This document shows positions 35,387-43,355 of a stretch of 64,000 nt of DNA, piece by piece (within the stretch, counting starts at the first letter, position 1; the number at the start of each line of letters is the position of its first letter). The translations under genes were made by a program, and so were the position numbers. The notes beneath the pieces were generated by a model. The model saw only the letters and a list, made by a program, of their open reading frames with translations. It searched no databases and had not been told where the DNA came from. This DNA is from Caldilineaceae bacterium. Its GTDB lineage: Bacteria; Chloroflexota; Anaerolineae; Caldilineales; Caldilineaceae. Where the stretch lies: positions 207,994 through 271,993 of the forward strand of contig JALHQH010000013.1 in assembly GCA_022842065.1 (NCBI GenBank), written 5' to 3'.

Positions 35387-36757
35387 TTACCGGTTCGCGA
35401 TCAATGGTAGATAGGTGGCCGGACATCGTTCTACTGCTTGCCGGGCTACAGGATGGGCGCGGCCCCACAGCGCAGGGAGCACCTGTTGCGTTGCGAGGGC
35501 ATTAGACCCTAGCCCTGGTTGCCAGGCAAAGCTGCCGTCGGGCAATTGGAGTGTGAGTAGATAGCTGATCGGATGTGTATTGCTCACGATCCAGCGGCTG
35601 CCGGTTGGATCTTCACCGGCGGCGAGCAAGGCTTGCACCACATAGGCGGTGGAATTCGCATCACTGGGCGTAGCGGGTGTCAAATCATAGGCGAAGCCGC
35701 CGTCGGTGTTTTGTGCGTCCGCCAAAAAAGCCAGCGCACTGATGACCGCGGTGGCTGAGATCGACGCCCCGCTGGCGACTAATGCTTGTAGGGCTAGGGC
35801 CGTTGCATTGGTGTCAGCACCCCAGCCCGGTGCCCATTCCCAGCCGCCGTTGGGCTGTTGGGCCTGTTGGAGATAACTCTGCGCCGCGGCGGGCACAGTC
35901 TCGCTGATCGCCACCGCCCCGAGGATCGCCAGGCTATTCGGCCCACTCTGTTTACTGTAGGCACCCAAGGTGGGACTATAATACGCTTGTGGTGTCAACG
36001 CACTCACGGGCAGACAGGCATCGGTCGCAGCGACCGCCAGCGCCAGTTTCCCGGCAGCGGCCACACTGTTACGCGCATAGGTTGCCCCCGTCAGCCCGAC
36101 AAAATCGGTCAACGACGGGCTGGTGGTGCTACGTCGCCAGGCTGCCGCCGTTAACCGATTGGCACCGATGGCCAGCATCGTCTCGATCGCGGGGCTGGCC
36201 CCGCCGTAACCGCCGTTGGTAATCGACTGCCGGGCCTGGAGCCAATCCTGGACGGCGACGGCTGCCAATGGCCGCGTCGCGGGGATCTGTGTGTCGCCAA
36301 ATGCACCCCAACGCCAGCCTTCAATCGCGCCGGTCTGGCTGATCACCGACGAACCAGCACCGACCGGATAGCCCTGCCAGGCGTCGCCATCCCAGTAGTT
36401 ATAGCCCCAATAGTGAGTGCTGTTGCAGAAACAGTCGTCGGCTGGGCAACCGATCCCTTCAATACTACAGACGGCAGGGCCGAAATCTGTTGAAGTGGTG
36501 ATGAGCTTGAGGCCGCTCCATTCGAGGGCCATCAGCCCAGAAATCGGTTGGGTAAAGGCAACGCGGCGCAGAAGCTGCGCTTGATCGTCAAACTGAACAA
36601 TGATCGTTGCCTGTTTTTGCTCCTGTGCGCGGCCGGGGCGCGTCTCACTGCCAAAGAGCAGAAAAAAGAGCGTGGCAATCACGGTAAAGCTGAGGAGCAT
36701 TCGCCCCAACCGACGGCCAATCTGTTGGCATTCAGCGGCGTGAAATGGCGTGTGCAT
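35387..36757 (-). CDS. Secreted protein with transcobalamin beta domain plus alpha/alpha-toroid (intrinsic-factor-like)
   Basis: 456 residues with a signal segment (about 19-45). Residues about 48-155 form a DUF4430-like domain (SGLMALEWSGLKL, CSIEGIGC, CFCNST, YWGYNYWDGD, GAIEGWRWG). Residues about 160-435 form a squalene-cyclase/prenyltransferase-like alpha/alpha toroid with repeats such as QPNGGWEWAPG, NTDGGFAYDL and LPDGSFAWQPG. Animal intrinsic factor and transcobalamin combine the same two folds but with the toroid first, so the order is swapped here. The protein ends CPATYLPLIANR, the [FY]LP tail of the other exported proteins. It is the first gene of the ECF operon, with AGGAAAGG upstream. 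It probably captures corrinoid, though no ligand can be proven from sequence. Confidence 0.78.
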   Translation of the reverse strand: MHTPFHAAECQQIGRRLGRMLLSFTVIATLFFLLFGSETRPGRAQEQKQATIIVQFDDQAQLLRRVAFTQPISGLMALEWSGLKLITTSTDFGPAVCSIEGIGCPADDCFCNSTHYWGYNYWDGDAWQGYPVGAGSSVISQTGAIEGWRWGAFGDTQIPATRPLAAVAVQDWLQARQSITNGGYGGASPAIETMLAIGANRLTAAAWRRSTTSPSLTDFVGLTGATYARNSVAAAGKLALAVAATDACLPVSALTPQAYYSPTLGAYSKQSGPNSLAILGAVAISETVPAAAQSYLQQAQQPNGGWEWAPGWGADTNATALALQALVASGASISATAVISALAFLADAQNTDGGFAYDLTPATPSDANSTAYVVQALLAAGEDPTGSRWIVSNTHPISYLLTLQLPDGSFAWQPGLGSNALATQQVLPALWGRAHPVARQAVERCPATYLPLIANR

Positions 36758-36838
36758 GGTGAAGACCTTTCCTAGAGTTGCTCAAATTAAATTGATTAGC
36801 AAAGAGGAAAGGCGGAGGTTCTTGTGCCATGCCGCCAA

Positions 36839-36863
36839 TAAAAAACCCGCCAATAATGGCGGG
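36839..36863 (-). terminator. Intrinsic terminator in the ECF operon leader
   Basis: GC-rich 7-bp stem CCCGCCA/TGGCGGG, 4-base loop and a T-run on the minus strand. It lies before, not after, the operon, so it would act as an attenuator unless a small RNA ends here. Confidence 0.75.
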
Positions 36864-36945
36864 CATGGGTGCAGAAAACCTTCAGCACTTGCCCTCCTTT
36901 GTCCACGAAGGTGGTACGCAAGCTTAAGGTTCAGGCGGGTAATCG
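36839..36945 (-). promoter_or_regulatory. Structured leader with terminator ahead of the ECF operon (riboswitch-like)
   Basis: Read on the minus strand, ACCCGCC (36940-36934) is followed by three nested helices: AACCTT/AAGGTT, CTTGC/GCAAG and CCAC/GTGG closed by a CTTC loop. The inner strand carries ACAAAGGAGG and TGCTG as internal loops. Then comes a 7-bp terminator stem CCCGCCA/TGGCGGG with loop TTAT (36863-36846) and six or more T. The first ACCCGCC could pair with the terminator's GGCGGGT, which would prevent termination. The gene start is about 80 bases downstream. I find none of the cobalamin-riboswitch consensus boxes, so the ligand is unknown and the switch itself is inference. Confidence 0.5.
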
Positions 36946-37457
36946 GACTTGCTAATGGTTAATGGAAAATCGTTAACGATTAATGGGCATTTCGGGGATG
37001 ACCCATCATTAAAAATTAACTATTTTCAATTAATTATTGCTTACCGTTGCGGGACAGTGCCGGAATGGTCAAGTAATACGCAAGACGTATCACGTTGATT
37101 TCACCGGGCTTCCCCCGTTTTTGCGCTGAGCAGTTCGCATTGGTTAAGGTGATTAACCAACAATCTGCGTTTGTCGAGAATTGTAAAGCAAACTTCGACA
37201 AATTCAGCGCACCTGAACTAGAGTATTCAATTGTTGAAATCGATTCTAGCGCATAAAGTAATCGAACGCTAATTGTAACAGGGCTGATAAGCTGATACGC
37301 CCAACTGTGTAAACCGCCGTGTTTGCCGTGGTGCCGGCTGAACATTGTGCAAAGGGTAACAGGGGAGAGCTTTCGCACGAATTGACAAGCGCGCATTTTT
37401 GCCGATAATGGAGATCTGGCAAAATTCCACAGGGGCAGGCAAGATGGGGAGCGTAAG

Positions 37458-37865
37458 ATGAGTGAAGCAAAAAATGTACTGGGTGGCACTTTACAAAGCT
37501 GTTCAACCAACCCACGCACCGGGTTTTATCGAGATGGCTGCTGCAACACTGGCCCCGATGATGTGGGGGTGCATACGGTCTGTGTGGTGACGACCGCTGA
37601 ATTTTTAGAATTTAGCAAAGCGCGGGGCAATGATCTGAGTACGCCCATGCCCTTTTATCGCTTTCCAGGTCTAAAGCCGGGTGATCGCTGGTGCCTCTGT
37701 GCCGAGCGCTGGAAAGAGGCATTACAAGCGGGCAAAGCCCCCGCGGTGATCCTGGCGGCGACCCATGAAGCCACCTTGCAGCATGTCACGCTCGAGGAAC
37801 TGGAGATCTACGCATTAGATGGCGAGCCAGCCGAGTTACCCGATATTTTTGGCCGTGATGATTGA
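37458..37865 (+). CDS. DUF2237 family protein
   Basis: 135 residues, full length for the family. The conserved landmarks are all present: NVLGGTLQSCSTNPRTGFYR, DGCCNTGPDDVGVHTVC, LEFSKARGNDLSTP, GLKPGDRWCLCAERW and ATHEATLQHV. The cysteines and the GDRWCLC motif are invariant features of the family and may bind metal or act in redox chemistry, but no function is established that I know of. No signal peptide is seen. It is followed by a perfect palindrome and then the PDH-E1-like gene, and is probably an independent unit. Confidence 0.9.
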   Translation: MSEAKNVLGGTLQSCSTNPRTGFYRDGCCNTGPDDVGVHTVCVVTTAEFLEFSKARGNDLSTPMPFYRFPGLKPGDRWCLCAERWKEALQAGKAPAVILAATHEATLQHVTLEELEIYALDGEPAELPDIFGRDD

Positions 37866-37906
37866 GCCGATGTGCAGTGCCAGCACGACCGGCACAGATA
37901 ATGATG

Positions 37907-38007
37907 TAAATAGAACGCGGATTTTACGGATTAGGCTGATTTATGCTGCGTTTTATGGGGTTTATCCGCGGATATCCGCCTAATCCGTAAAATCCGCGTT
38001 CTATTTA
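37907..38007. repeat. Perfect 29-bp inverted repeat (AATCCGCGTTCTATT family)
   Basis: Arms 37907-37935 and 37979-38007 are exact complements (TAAATAGAACGCGGATTTTA and onward), with a 43-base loop. Diverged relatives lie at 5545-5612 and 55991-56118. It sits 34 bases before the start of the PDH-E1-like gene. Confidence 0.8.
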
Positions 38008-38041
38008 CTCAACAGCCCAAAAGATAAAAGACAGATCGACG

Positions 38042-40372
38042 ATGATCAATTCTGAAACCCTTGCCCTCCTCGACACCATTCAACGGCGCATTCTCTGGCT
38101 GGCAACCAACATTATCCATCACGCCAACAATGTACGGCCTAACGAGGATGGCATCAAAGTGGGGGGCCATCAAGCCTCATCGGCCTCGGTGGTGACCATC
38201 CTCACCGCGCTCTATTTTCACTTTTTGCAGGAAGGCGACCGGATTTCGATCAAGCCCCATGCCTCGCCGGTCTTTCACGCCATTCAATATCTGCTCGGCC
38301 AGTTGCCGCGCGAATATCTGACTACCCTGCGCGCCTACAAGGGACTGCAAGCCTATCCCAGCCGCACCAAAGATCCCGACCGCGTTGACTTTTCCACCGG
38401 CTCGGTTGGCCTGGGGGTGGTGGCACCGGCCTTTGCGGCCCTCGCCCAGAAGTATACCCAGGCTCACTTTGGCAATGTCACCTCCAACCGCTTTGTCGCC
38501 TTGGTCGGTGATGCCGAGTTGGATGAAGGCAACGTCTGGGAAGCGGTGCTCGATGAGGCTCTCGAAGGGCTTGATAATCTCCTGTGGATTGTCGATCTCA
38601 ACCGCCAGAGTCTGGATCGGGTGATCCCTGGCATTCGCGCGGCGCGACTCAAACGCCTCTTTGAAGATATGGGCTGGCGGGTCTTGGAAGCCAAGTATGG
38701 CGAACAATTACAGCGCCTTTTTGCCTTGCCCAACGGTGATCTGCTGCGCCACCGTATCGATGAGATGGACAATGAAGAGTACCAGGCGTTGATCCGCCTG
38801 CCGGGTGATCAGTCGCGCGCTCGTTTGGTGGCTGCGCTGCCGGATCTGCGATCTGTGCTCCACAGGGTGAGTGATGAAGAGTTACCATCCGTGCTGGCCA
38901 ACCTGGGTGGCCACGATCTGGCCGAGTTGCTGCGCGTTCTGGCGATTGCGGCCCGCCCCTGTGGTCACCCGACGATTATCTTCGCCTATACGATCAAAGG
39001 GTGGGGGCTGCCGATTGCCGGCCACCCGCTTAACCACTCCATGTTATTAACTGAAAAACAGCGCGAACTGGTGCGCGGTCAACTGCAAATTGACCCAAAC
39101 GATGAATGGGCGACCTTTCCTGCCGACTCTGCCGCTGCGCAACTCTGTCAACAGGTTGCCCAGCGGCTCTATGCTGTGGCCCCGGTCGCGACGGGGCCAA
39201 TGGCGGTGCCGGTGCCGGCCACGTTGGGGTTGCCCATTGGCGAAAAAGCGAGTACCCAGGAGAGTTTTGGGCGGGTGCTGACGCGGCTGGCCGATCTGCC
39301 AGAGGTACGTGATCGGCTGATTACCTGTTCGCCCGATGTCTCCTTTTCCACCAACCTTTCGGGGTGGATCAACAAACGGGGTGCCTTTAAGAGCAAACCC
39401 AAACCCGAATATGAGGGCGATGCCCAACAGTTGCTCAAATGGCAGCGCGGCCCCAGTGGTCAACACATCGAGCTGGGCATCTCCGAGATGAATCTCTTTC
39501 TGCTGTTGGGCATGTTTGGCCTCTCGGCAGAGTTAAACGGGCAGCAGTTGGCCCCCATCGGCACCGTCTATGATCCCTTTGTCTGCCGCGGGTTGGATGC
39601 GCTGATCTATGCGCTCTATTCGGGCGGCAAATTTGTCTTTGCCGGCACCCCCTCCGGCGTGAGCCTGGCCCCCGAAGGGGGGGCGCACCAGTCAACAATT
39701 ACGCCTTCCATCGGCACCGAATTACCCAATCTGCGCATGTACGAACCCTGCTTCGTCTGCGAAGTAGAGTGGACTTTGCTGGAAAGTATTCGTGCCTGTT
39801 TTGACCGTGACCACGGCTACGCCACCTACTTGCGCCTCTCCACCAAGCCGATTGAACAGCGCTTGTTACAACCCACCTTGGCCCGCCTGGGCGAAGCCAC
39901 GCTGCGTGAACAAGTCTTGGCCGGTGCCTATCGCCTGTGGGAGTGGCAGCAGGGCGGGGCCGATGTTGACGGTCGCGATGTCATTCATATCGCGGCGACC
40001 GGGGCGATGATCCCCGAAGCGTGCGCCGCGGCCAGCTACCTATGGCAGGAAGGGGTCGCGGCCAATGTCCTGAATCTCACCAGCCCGCGCCAACTCTATA
40101 GCCACTGGCGCGCTACCCCCTATGCCAAGCGCGCCACGCTTTTCGACTGGTTCATTCCCCCCGCCGAACAGCGCGCCCCGATCATCACCGTGCAGGACGG
40201 GGCTTCCCATTCGCTCGCTTGGCTGGGCAGCGCCCTTGGCACGCGGTTGATCCCCTTGGGCGTCGATGACTTTGGGCAGTCCGGCACCGGGGCGGAACTT
40301 TATCGCCATTATGGGATTGGCTGGGAAGCGATTGTGGGGGCGGCGTTTGCGGCGTTGGATGAGGGTGCGTAA
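38042..40372 (+). CDS. Homodimeric pyruvate-dehydrogenase-E1/transketolase-like enzyme
   Basis: 776 residues. The thiamine diphosphate site GDAELDEGNVWEA starts at residue 156 and ends with NLLWIVDLNRQ, as in homodimeric AceE. KVGGHQASSAS (about 39-50) and the pyrimidine-domain segment EGGAHQSTITPSIGTELPNL also follow AceE. It is shorter than typical AceE (about 890). No E2, E3 or lipoyl gene is near. So it may be the E1 of a complex encoded elsewhere or a stand-alone 2-oxo-acid decarboxylase or transketolase-like enzyme. The hairpin downstream is a likely terminator, so it would be a single-gene unit. Confidence 0.85.
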   Translation: MINSETLALLDTIQRRILWLATNIIHHANNVRPNEDGIKVGGHQASSASVVTILTALYFHFLQEGDRISIKPHASPVFHAIQYLLGQLPREYLTTLRAYKGLQAYPSRTKDPDRVDFSTGSVGLGVVAPAFAALAQKYTQAHFGNVTSNRFVALVGDAELDEGNVWEAVLDEALEGLDNLLWIVDLNRQSLDRVIPGIRAARLKRLFEDMGWRVLEAKYGEQLQRLFALPNGDLLRHRIDEMDNEEYQALIRLPGDQSRARLVAALPDLRSVLHRVSDEELPSVLANLGGHDLAELLRVLAIAARPCGHPTIIFAYTIKGWGLPIAGHPLNHSMLLTEKQRELVRGQLQIDPNDEWATFPADSAAAQLCQQVAQRLYAVAPVATGPMAVPVPATLGLPIGEKASTQESFGRVLTRLADLPEVRDRLITCSPDVSFSTNLSGWINKRGAFKSKPKPEYEGDAQQLLKWQRGPSGQHIELGISEMNLFLLLGMFGLSAELNGQQLAPIGTVYDPFVCRGLDALIYALYSGGKFVFAGTPSGVSLAPEGGAHQSTITPSIGTELPNLRMYEPCFVCEVEWTLLESIRACFDRDHGYATYLRLSTKPIEQRLLQPTLARLGEATLREQVLAGAYRLWEWQQGGADVDGRDVIHIAATGAMIPEACAAASYLWQEGVAANVLNLTSPRQLYSHWRATPYAKRATLFDWFIPPAEQRAPIITVQDGASHSLAWLGSALGTRLIPLGVDDFGQSGTGAELYRHYGIGWEAIVGAAFAALDEGA

Positions 40373-40404
40373 GGCGAATGATGAAAATTTCCAAATAGTG
40401 CGGC

Positions 40405-40463
40405 AAACGTAGACTGAGCACGCGTCGGAAGTACCCTCCCGACGCGTGCTCAGTCTACGTTTT
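40405..40463 (+). terminator. Terminator hairpin after the PDH-E1-like gene
   Basis: Arms of 22 bases (ACGTAGACTGAGCACGCGTC and onward) are exact complements around a 10-base loop, ending in TTTT. It is 33 bases past the stop codon. Confidence 0.75.
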
Positions 40464-40888
40464 AGTTCACTGCGGTCAGACCATCGCTATTGCCACACGT
40501 TCCGCTGGCACCTGCTCCCCCTCATACAGAAAACAGGCAGCCTGATGTTAGCCGGCAACTGTATCAGCAGCGAGGCACTTGGTCGGACCGATCCTCTGCG
40601 CTACACCCTCCCCAAACCCCAAAAACCCTGTTTGACAGCTACTAGCCACTATGTTATGCTGGTTTTACCCACTATCTTTAATTGAATTCGGCAGATCGAG
40701 AGCGTTTTTTACCTGCCGGCGACAGTTGCCCGCCGGCATTTTCGCCGCAACCGCCGTTTCGTCTATCTGGGATTTGAAAATACCAATTTGGGTATAGCTA
40801 CTGCTGTACACATAAGAGCTCCCCACAGTGCATCAGTTATCAGGCTTTTCTCCAACGTAACAATTTGGGATCAAAATAGGAGGGTACC
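40464..40888. other. Gap before second sugar ABC operon
   Basis: About 425 bases with no gene I can support. TTGGGTATAG-like words around 40790 could be part of a promoter, but I cannot place boxes reliably. The end carries AGGAGG five bases before the ATG of the binding protein. Confidence 0.4.
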
Positions 40889-42259
40889 ATGACTGACAAC
40901 AAGCCATCGCCAGCGAAACTCTCACGGCGCACCCTGCTGCGCGGTAGTCTTGCGACCGCGGCGGCGGCCTCGTTCCTGCCGCTGTTGGCGGCCTGCCAAC
41001 CCGTCCCTGGCGGCCCTGCAGGCGCAGGGGCTACCGGCGGGACAGACACCGAGACGATCGAAATGCTGGCGTTCTGGTGGTCGGATTCACCCCGCGACGC
41101 CAAGGTGCTAACCGACACCTTCACTGCCTTTGAAGAGCGCCATCCCGGCGTCAAGATTACCTTCGACGATACCGGCACCGCGCACCTGGAAAAGCTGATG
41201 ACGAACATGGCCGCGGGCACGCCGCCGGACATCTTCGCCGTGCATACCGCGTGGATGGTCCAGGTTGCCGCCGCCGGGCAGTTGGTAGATTGGACCCCCT
41301 TTGCCGAGGCCGATGCCACGGCGAATCTCGACGATTACTTCCCGCAGCAGGTGGGTTTCTACACCTATAACGATGGCCTCTATGCCCTGCCCTATTACTC
41401 GGGGCCAAGCTGTATCTGGTATAACGAGGATATCTTCCGTGAGAAGGGGGTCAAGACCCCATGGGAACACGAGCAAGAAGGGACCTGGACCTGGGAGACG
41501 CTGCGCGAACTCGCCTTACAGACCACCGGCGGTGAAGGCATGGAAAAGACGCTGGGCTGGGACGCGGCGCAAAACCCCTCGGCCATTCACTACTATCTCT
41601 GTGTACCCTGGTGGACCAGCGGCGTCGAATTCATCAACGAAGATGAGACCGAATGGCTCTTCGACCAGCAAGAGATCATTGATGTCGTCCAATGGCATCA
41701 GGATATGGCGCTTAAGGACAAGTCGTTGGTGATGCCCGCCGATCTCCAAGGCGTTACCCGCATGTTTGACACCGGGCGCTTAGCGATGTCCTGGGGCATC
41801 AAGGCCCACGCTGTCTCCATCCCCGGTGATAACTTTACGGTCGGCCACGCCCCCACGCCCAAGGGCGCGGCGGGACGCATCAACCGTGATGGCCCGAATG
41901 GTGTCGGCTCGGCCAGCGAGAGCAAACACAAGGATCTGGCCTTCCAGTTCGGCCTCTTTATGGGCGGCGAAGAGGGTGCCCCCTATTATCTGGCCTCTGG
42001 GCGCTCCTTCCCGGTGCGCCAGTCATTGCAAGAGTCACAGATCTTTTATGACGCGCTGCGCCCCTTCGAGCGCGCGGAAGTGCATCTGGAAGCGGCGCAA
42101 ACAGTGCGCAACTGGCGTAACCCTGGCCAAGCCGCGGAATGGGGCCGGGTCTTCAAAGCCGCGATCGACGAGATCATGCTGGGGCAGACAACCCCCGCCG
42201 AAGCCTTACAGCGGATCACCCCCGAGATGAACGAACTGCTGAAGCTGCCGACCAGTTGA
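40889..42259 (+). CDS. Sugar-type ABC transporter substrate-binding lipoprotein
   Basis: 456 residues with the strongest ribosome site in the window (AGGAGG). The N terminus combines a twin-arginine segment (LSRRTLLRG) with the lipobox LLAAC, fitting a Tat-exported lipoprotein. The mature part is a family 1 extracellular solute-binding protein (FEERHPGVKITF, MAAGTPPDIFAVHTAWM, LYALPYYSG, GRLAMSWGIKAHA, ASGRSFPVRQ). It should bind a sugar or oligosaccharide and feed the two permeases downstream. It is distinct in sequence from the binding protein at 22329 but plays the same role. Confidence 0.92.
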   Translation: MTDNKPSPAKLSRRTLLRGSLATAAAASFLPLLAACQPVPGGPAGAGATGGTDTETIEMLAFWWSDSPRDAKVLTDTFTAFEERHPGVKITFDDTGTAHLEKLMTNMAAGTPPDIFAVHTAWMVQVAAAGQLVDWTPFAEADATANLDDYFPQQVGFYTYNDGLYALPYYSGPSCIWYNEDIFREKGVKTPWEHEQEGTWTWETLRELALQTTGGEGMEKTLGWDAAQNPSAIHYYLCVPWWTSGVEFINEDETEWLFDQQEIIDVVQWHQDMALKDKSLVMPADLQGVTRMFDTGRLAMSWGIKAHAVSIPGDNFTVGHAPTPKGAAGRINRDGPNGVGSASESKHKDLAFQFGLFMGGEEGAPYYLASGRSFPVRQSLQESQIFYDALRPFERAEVHLEAAQTVRNWRNPGQAAEWGRVFKAAIDEIMLGQTTPAEALQRITPEMNELLKLPTS

Positions 42260-42261
42260 GG

Positions 42262-42366
42262 AAGTAGATCGGTAGATCGGTAAATCGGGACTTACTGATT
42301 TACCGATTTACCGATTTACTTGTCTACCGATTTACTTGTCTACCGATTTACTTGTCTACCGATCTA
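42262..42366. repeat. Inverted array of GATTTACC/GTAAATCG phrases
   Basis: Begins three bases after the stop codon with GTAGATCGGTAGATCGGTAA, turns at about 42288, and continues as GATTTACCGATTTACTTGTC units to about 42366. It uses the same words as 23700-23815, again between a binding-protein gene and the first permease. Confidence 0.7.
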
Positions 42367-42395
42367 CCACTCTTCCATTCCCAGAACACAAGAAA

Positions 42396-43355
42396 ATGCC
42401 AATGTCAATCACAACTGTTGCGAAACTTGGGAGCCAGGCTGGTGCTGTGGTCCGCCGGCGCAGCGGATATCGCCGCCGGCAGGAGCTAGAGGGGCTGCTC
42501 TGCATTTTGCCCTGGCTGATCGGCTTCCTTTGCTTCAAGTTTGGCCCGATGGTGGCTTCGTTGGTGCTCGGGATGATGCAGTGGGATGCCCTGCAACCGC
42601 CGCGCTGGGTTGGCCTGCAAAACTTCCAGACGATGCTCACCGACCCGCGCTGGTATAACGCGCTCTATAATACCGCCTATCTCAGTTTTCTCTCTGTCCC
42701 GGCGCAACTTACCGTGGCCTTTTTGTTCGCGCTAATGCTGAATGAAAAGCTGCGCGGCATGCCAATGTTTCGCACCATCTTCTACCTGCCCTCGCAGACA
42801 CCGCTCGTCGCTACGGCGTTTCTCTGGAACTGGATCTATCATCCCGACTTTGGACTGGCGAATGCGCTTTTCAGCAGCGTCGGCCTGCCTACCCAGACTT
42901 GGCTCTTTGATCTTCAGTTAGCCAAACCTTCGCTGATCCTGATCACGCTCTGGTCGGGTATCGGGGTGCCGATGATCATCTTTCTGGCGGGGTTGCAAGG
43001 GGTACCCGAATCGCTCTATGAGGCGGCGGCGCTGGATGGCGCGGGGGCTTTCGCCCGCTTCCGTCATGTGACCATCCCGATGCTCAGCCCGGTGATCTTC
43101 TTCAACTTGATCATCGGGATCATCGCGTCGTTTCAGGGTTTCTTTACCATCGTCTTCTTGACCACAGGGGGCGGGCCGGTTTATGCGACGTTGATCTACG
43201 TCATCTATATCTACTTCCGCGCATTCCAGGATTTTAAGATGGGCTACGCGGCTGCGCTGGCTTGGGTGCTTTTCTTGATTATCATGATCATGACCGGGAT
43301 TCAATTCCTCCTGGCACGGCGCTGGGTCTATTATGAAGGAGGCGAACGCGCATGA
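42396..43355 (+). CDS. Sugar-type ABC transporter permease (MalF-like)
   Basis: 319 residues from ATG 42396; the frame is open further upstream only through phrase repeat with a TTG start. Six membrane segments are seen and the EAA loop is YEAAALDGAGAFARFRHVTIP. It would pair with the next permease, whose ATG overlaps the stop (ATGA), implying translational coupling. No ATPase is in this operon. The ribosome site is weak. Confidence 0.9.
   Translation: MPMSITTVAKLGSQAGAVVRRRSGYRRRQELEGLLCILPWLIGFLCFKFGPMVASLVLGMMQWDALQPPRWVGLQNFQTMLTDPRWYNALYNTAYLSFLSVPAQLTVAFLFALMLNEKLRGMPMFRTIFYLPSQTPLVATAFLWNWIYHPDFGLANALFSSVGLPTQTWLFDLQLAKPSLILITLWSGIGVPMIIFLAGLQGVPESLYEAAALDGAGAFARFRHVTIPMLSPVIFFNLIIGIIASFQGFFTIVFLTTGGGPVYATLIYVIYIYFRAFQDFKMGYAAALAWVLFLIIMIMTGIQFLLARRWVYYEGGERA

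Larger units (their letters stand above)
36758..37457. other. Long gap: leader of ECF operon and divergent promoter region
   Basis: 700 bases without a convincing gene. It contains the structured leader of the ECF operon (36839-36945). About 36957-37038 is AT-rich and holds phrase-like TTAATGG/CATTAA words in both orientations. The rest leads to the DUF2237 gene, whose ribosome site GGGGAG lies seven bases before its ATG. The open frames on the minus strand at 37034-37519 have no ribosome site or family features. Confidence 0.5.

Noticed and set aside
36870..36945. T-box-like word GGTGGTAC on the plus strand
   Set aside because: It lies on the strand opposite to the ECF operon, lacks the rest of the T-box consensus and has no plus-strand terminator after it.
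36758..37457. Cobalamin riboswitch
   Set aside because: The ECF context made it attractive, but the conserved boxes (such as GCCACTG) are not present on either strand.
37034..37519. Minus-strand coding region opposite the DUF2237 gene
   Set aside because: It overlaps the confirmed plus-strand gene start, has no ribosome site or recognisable features.
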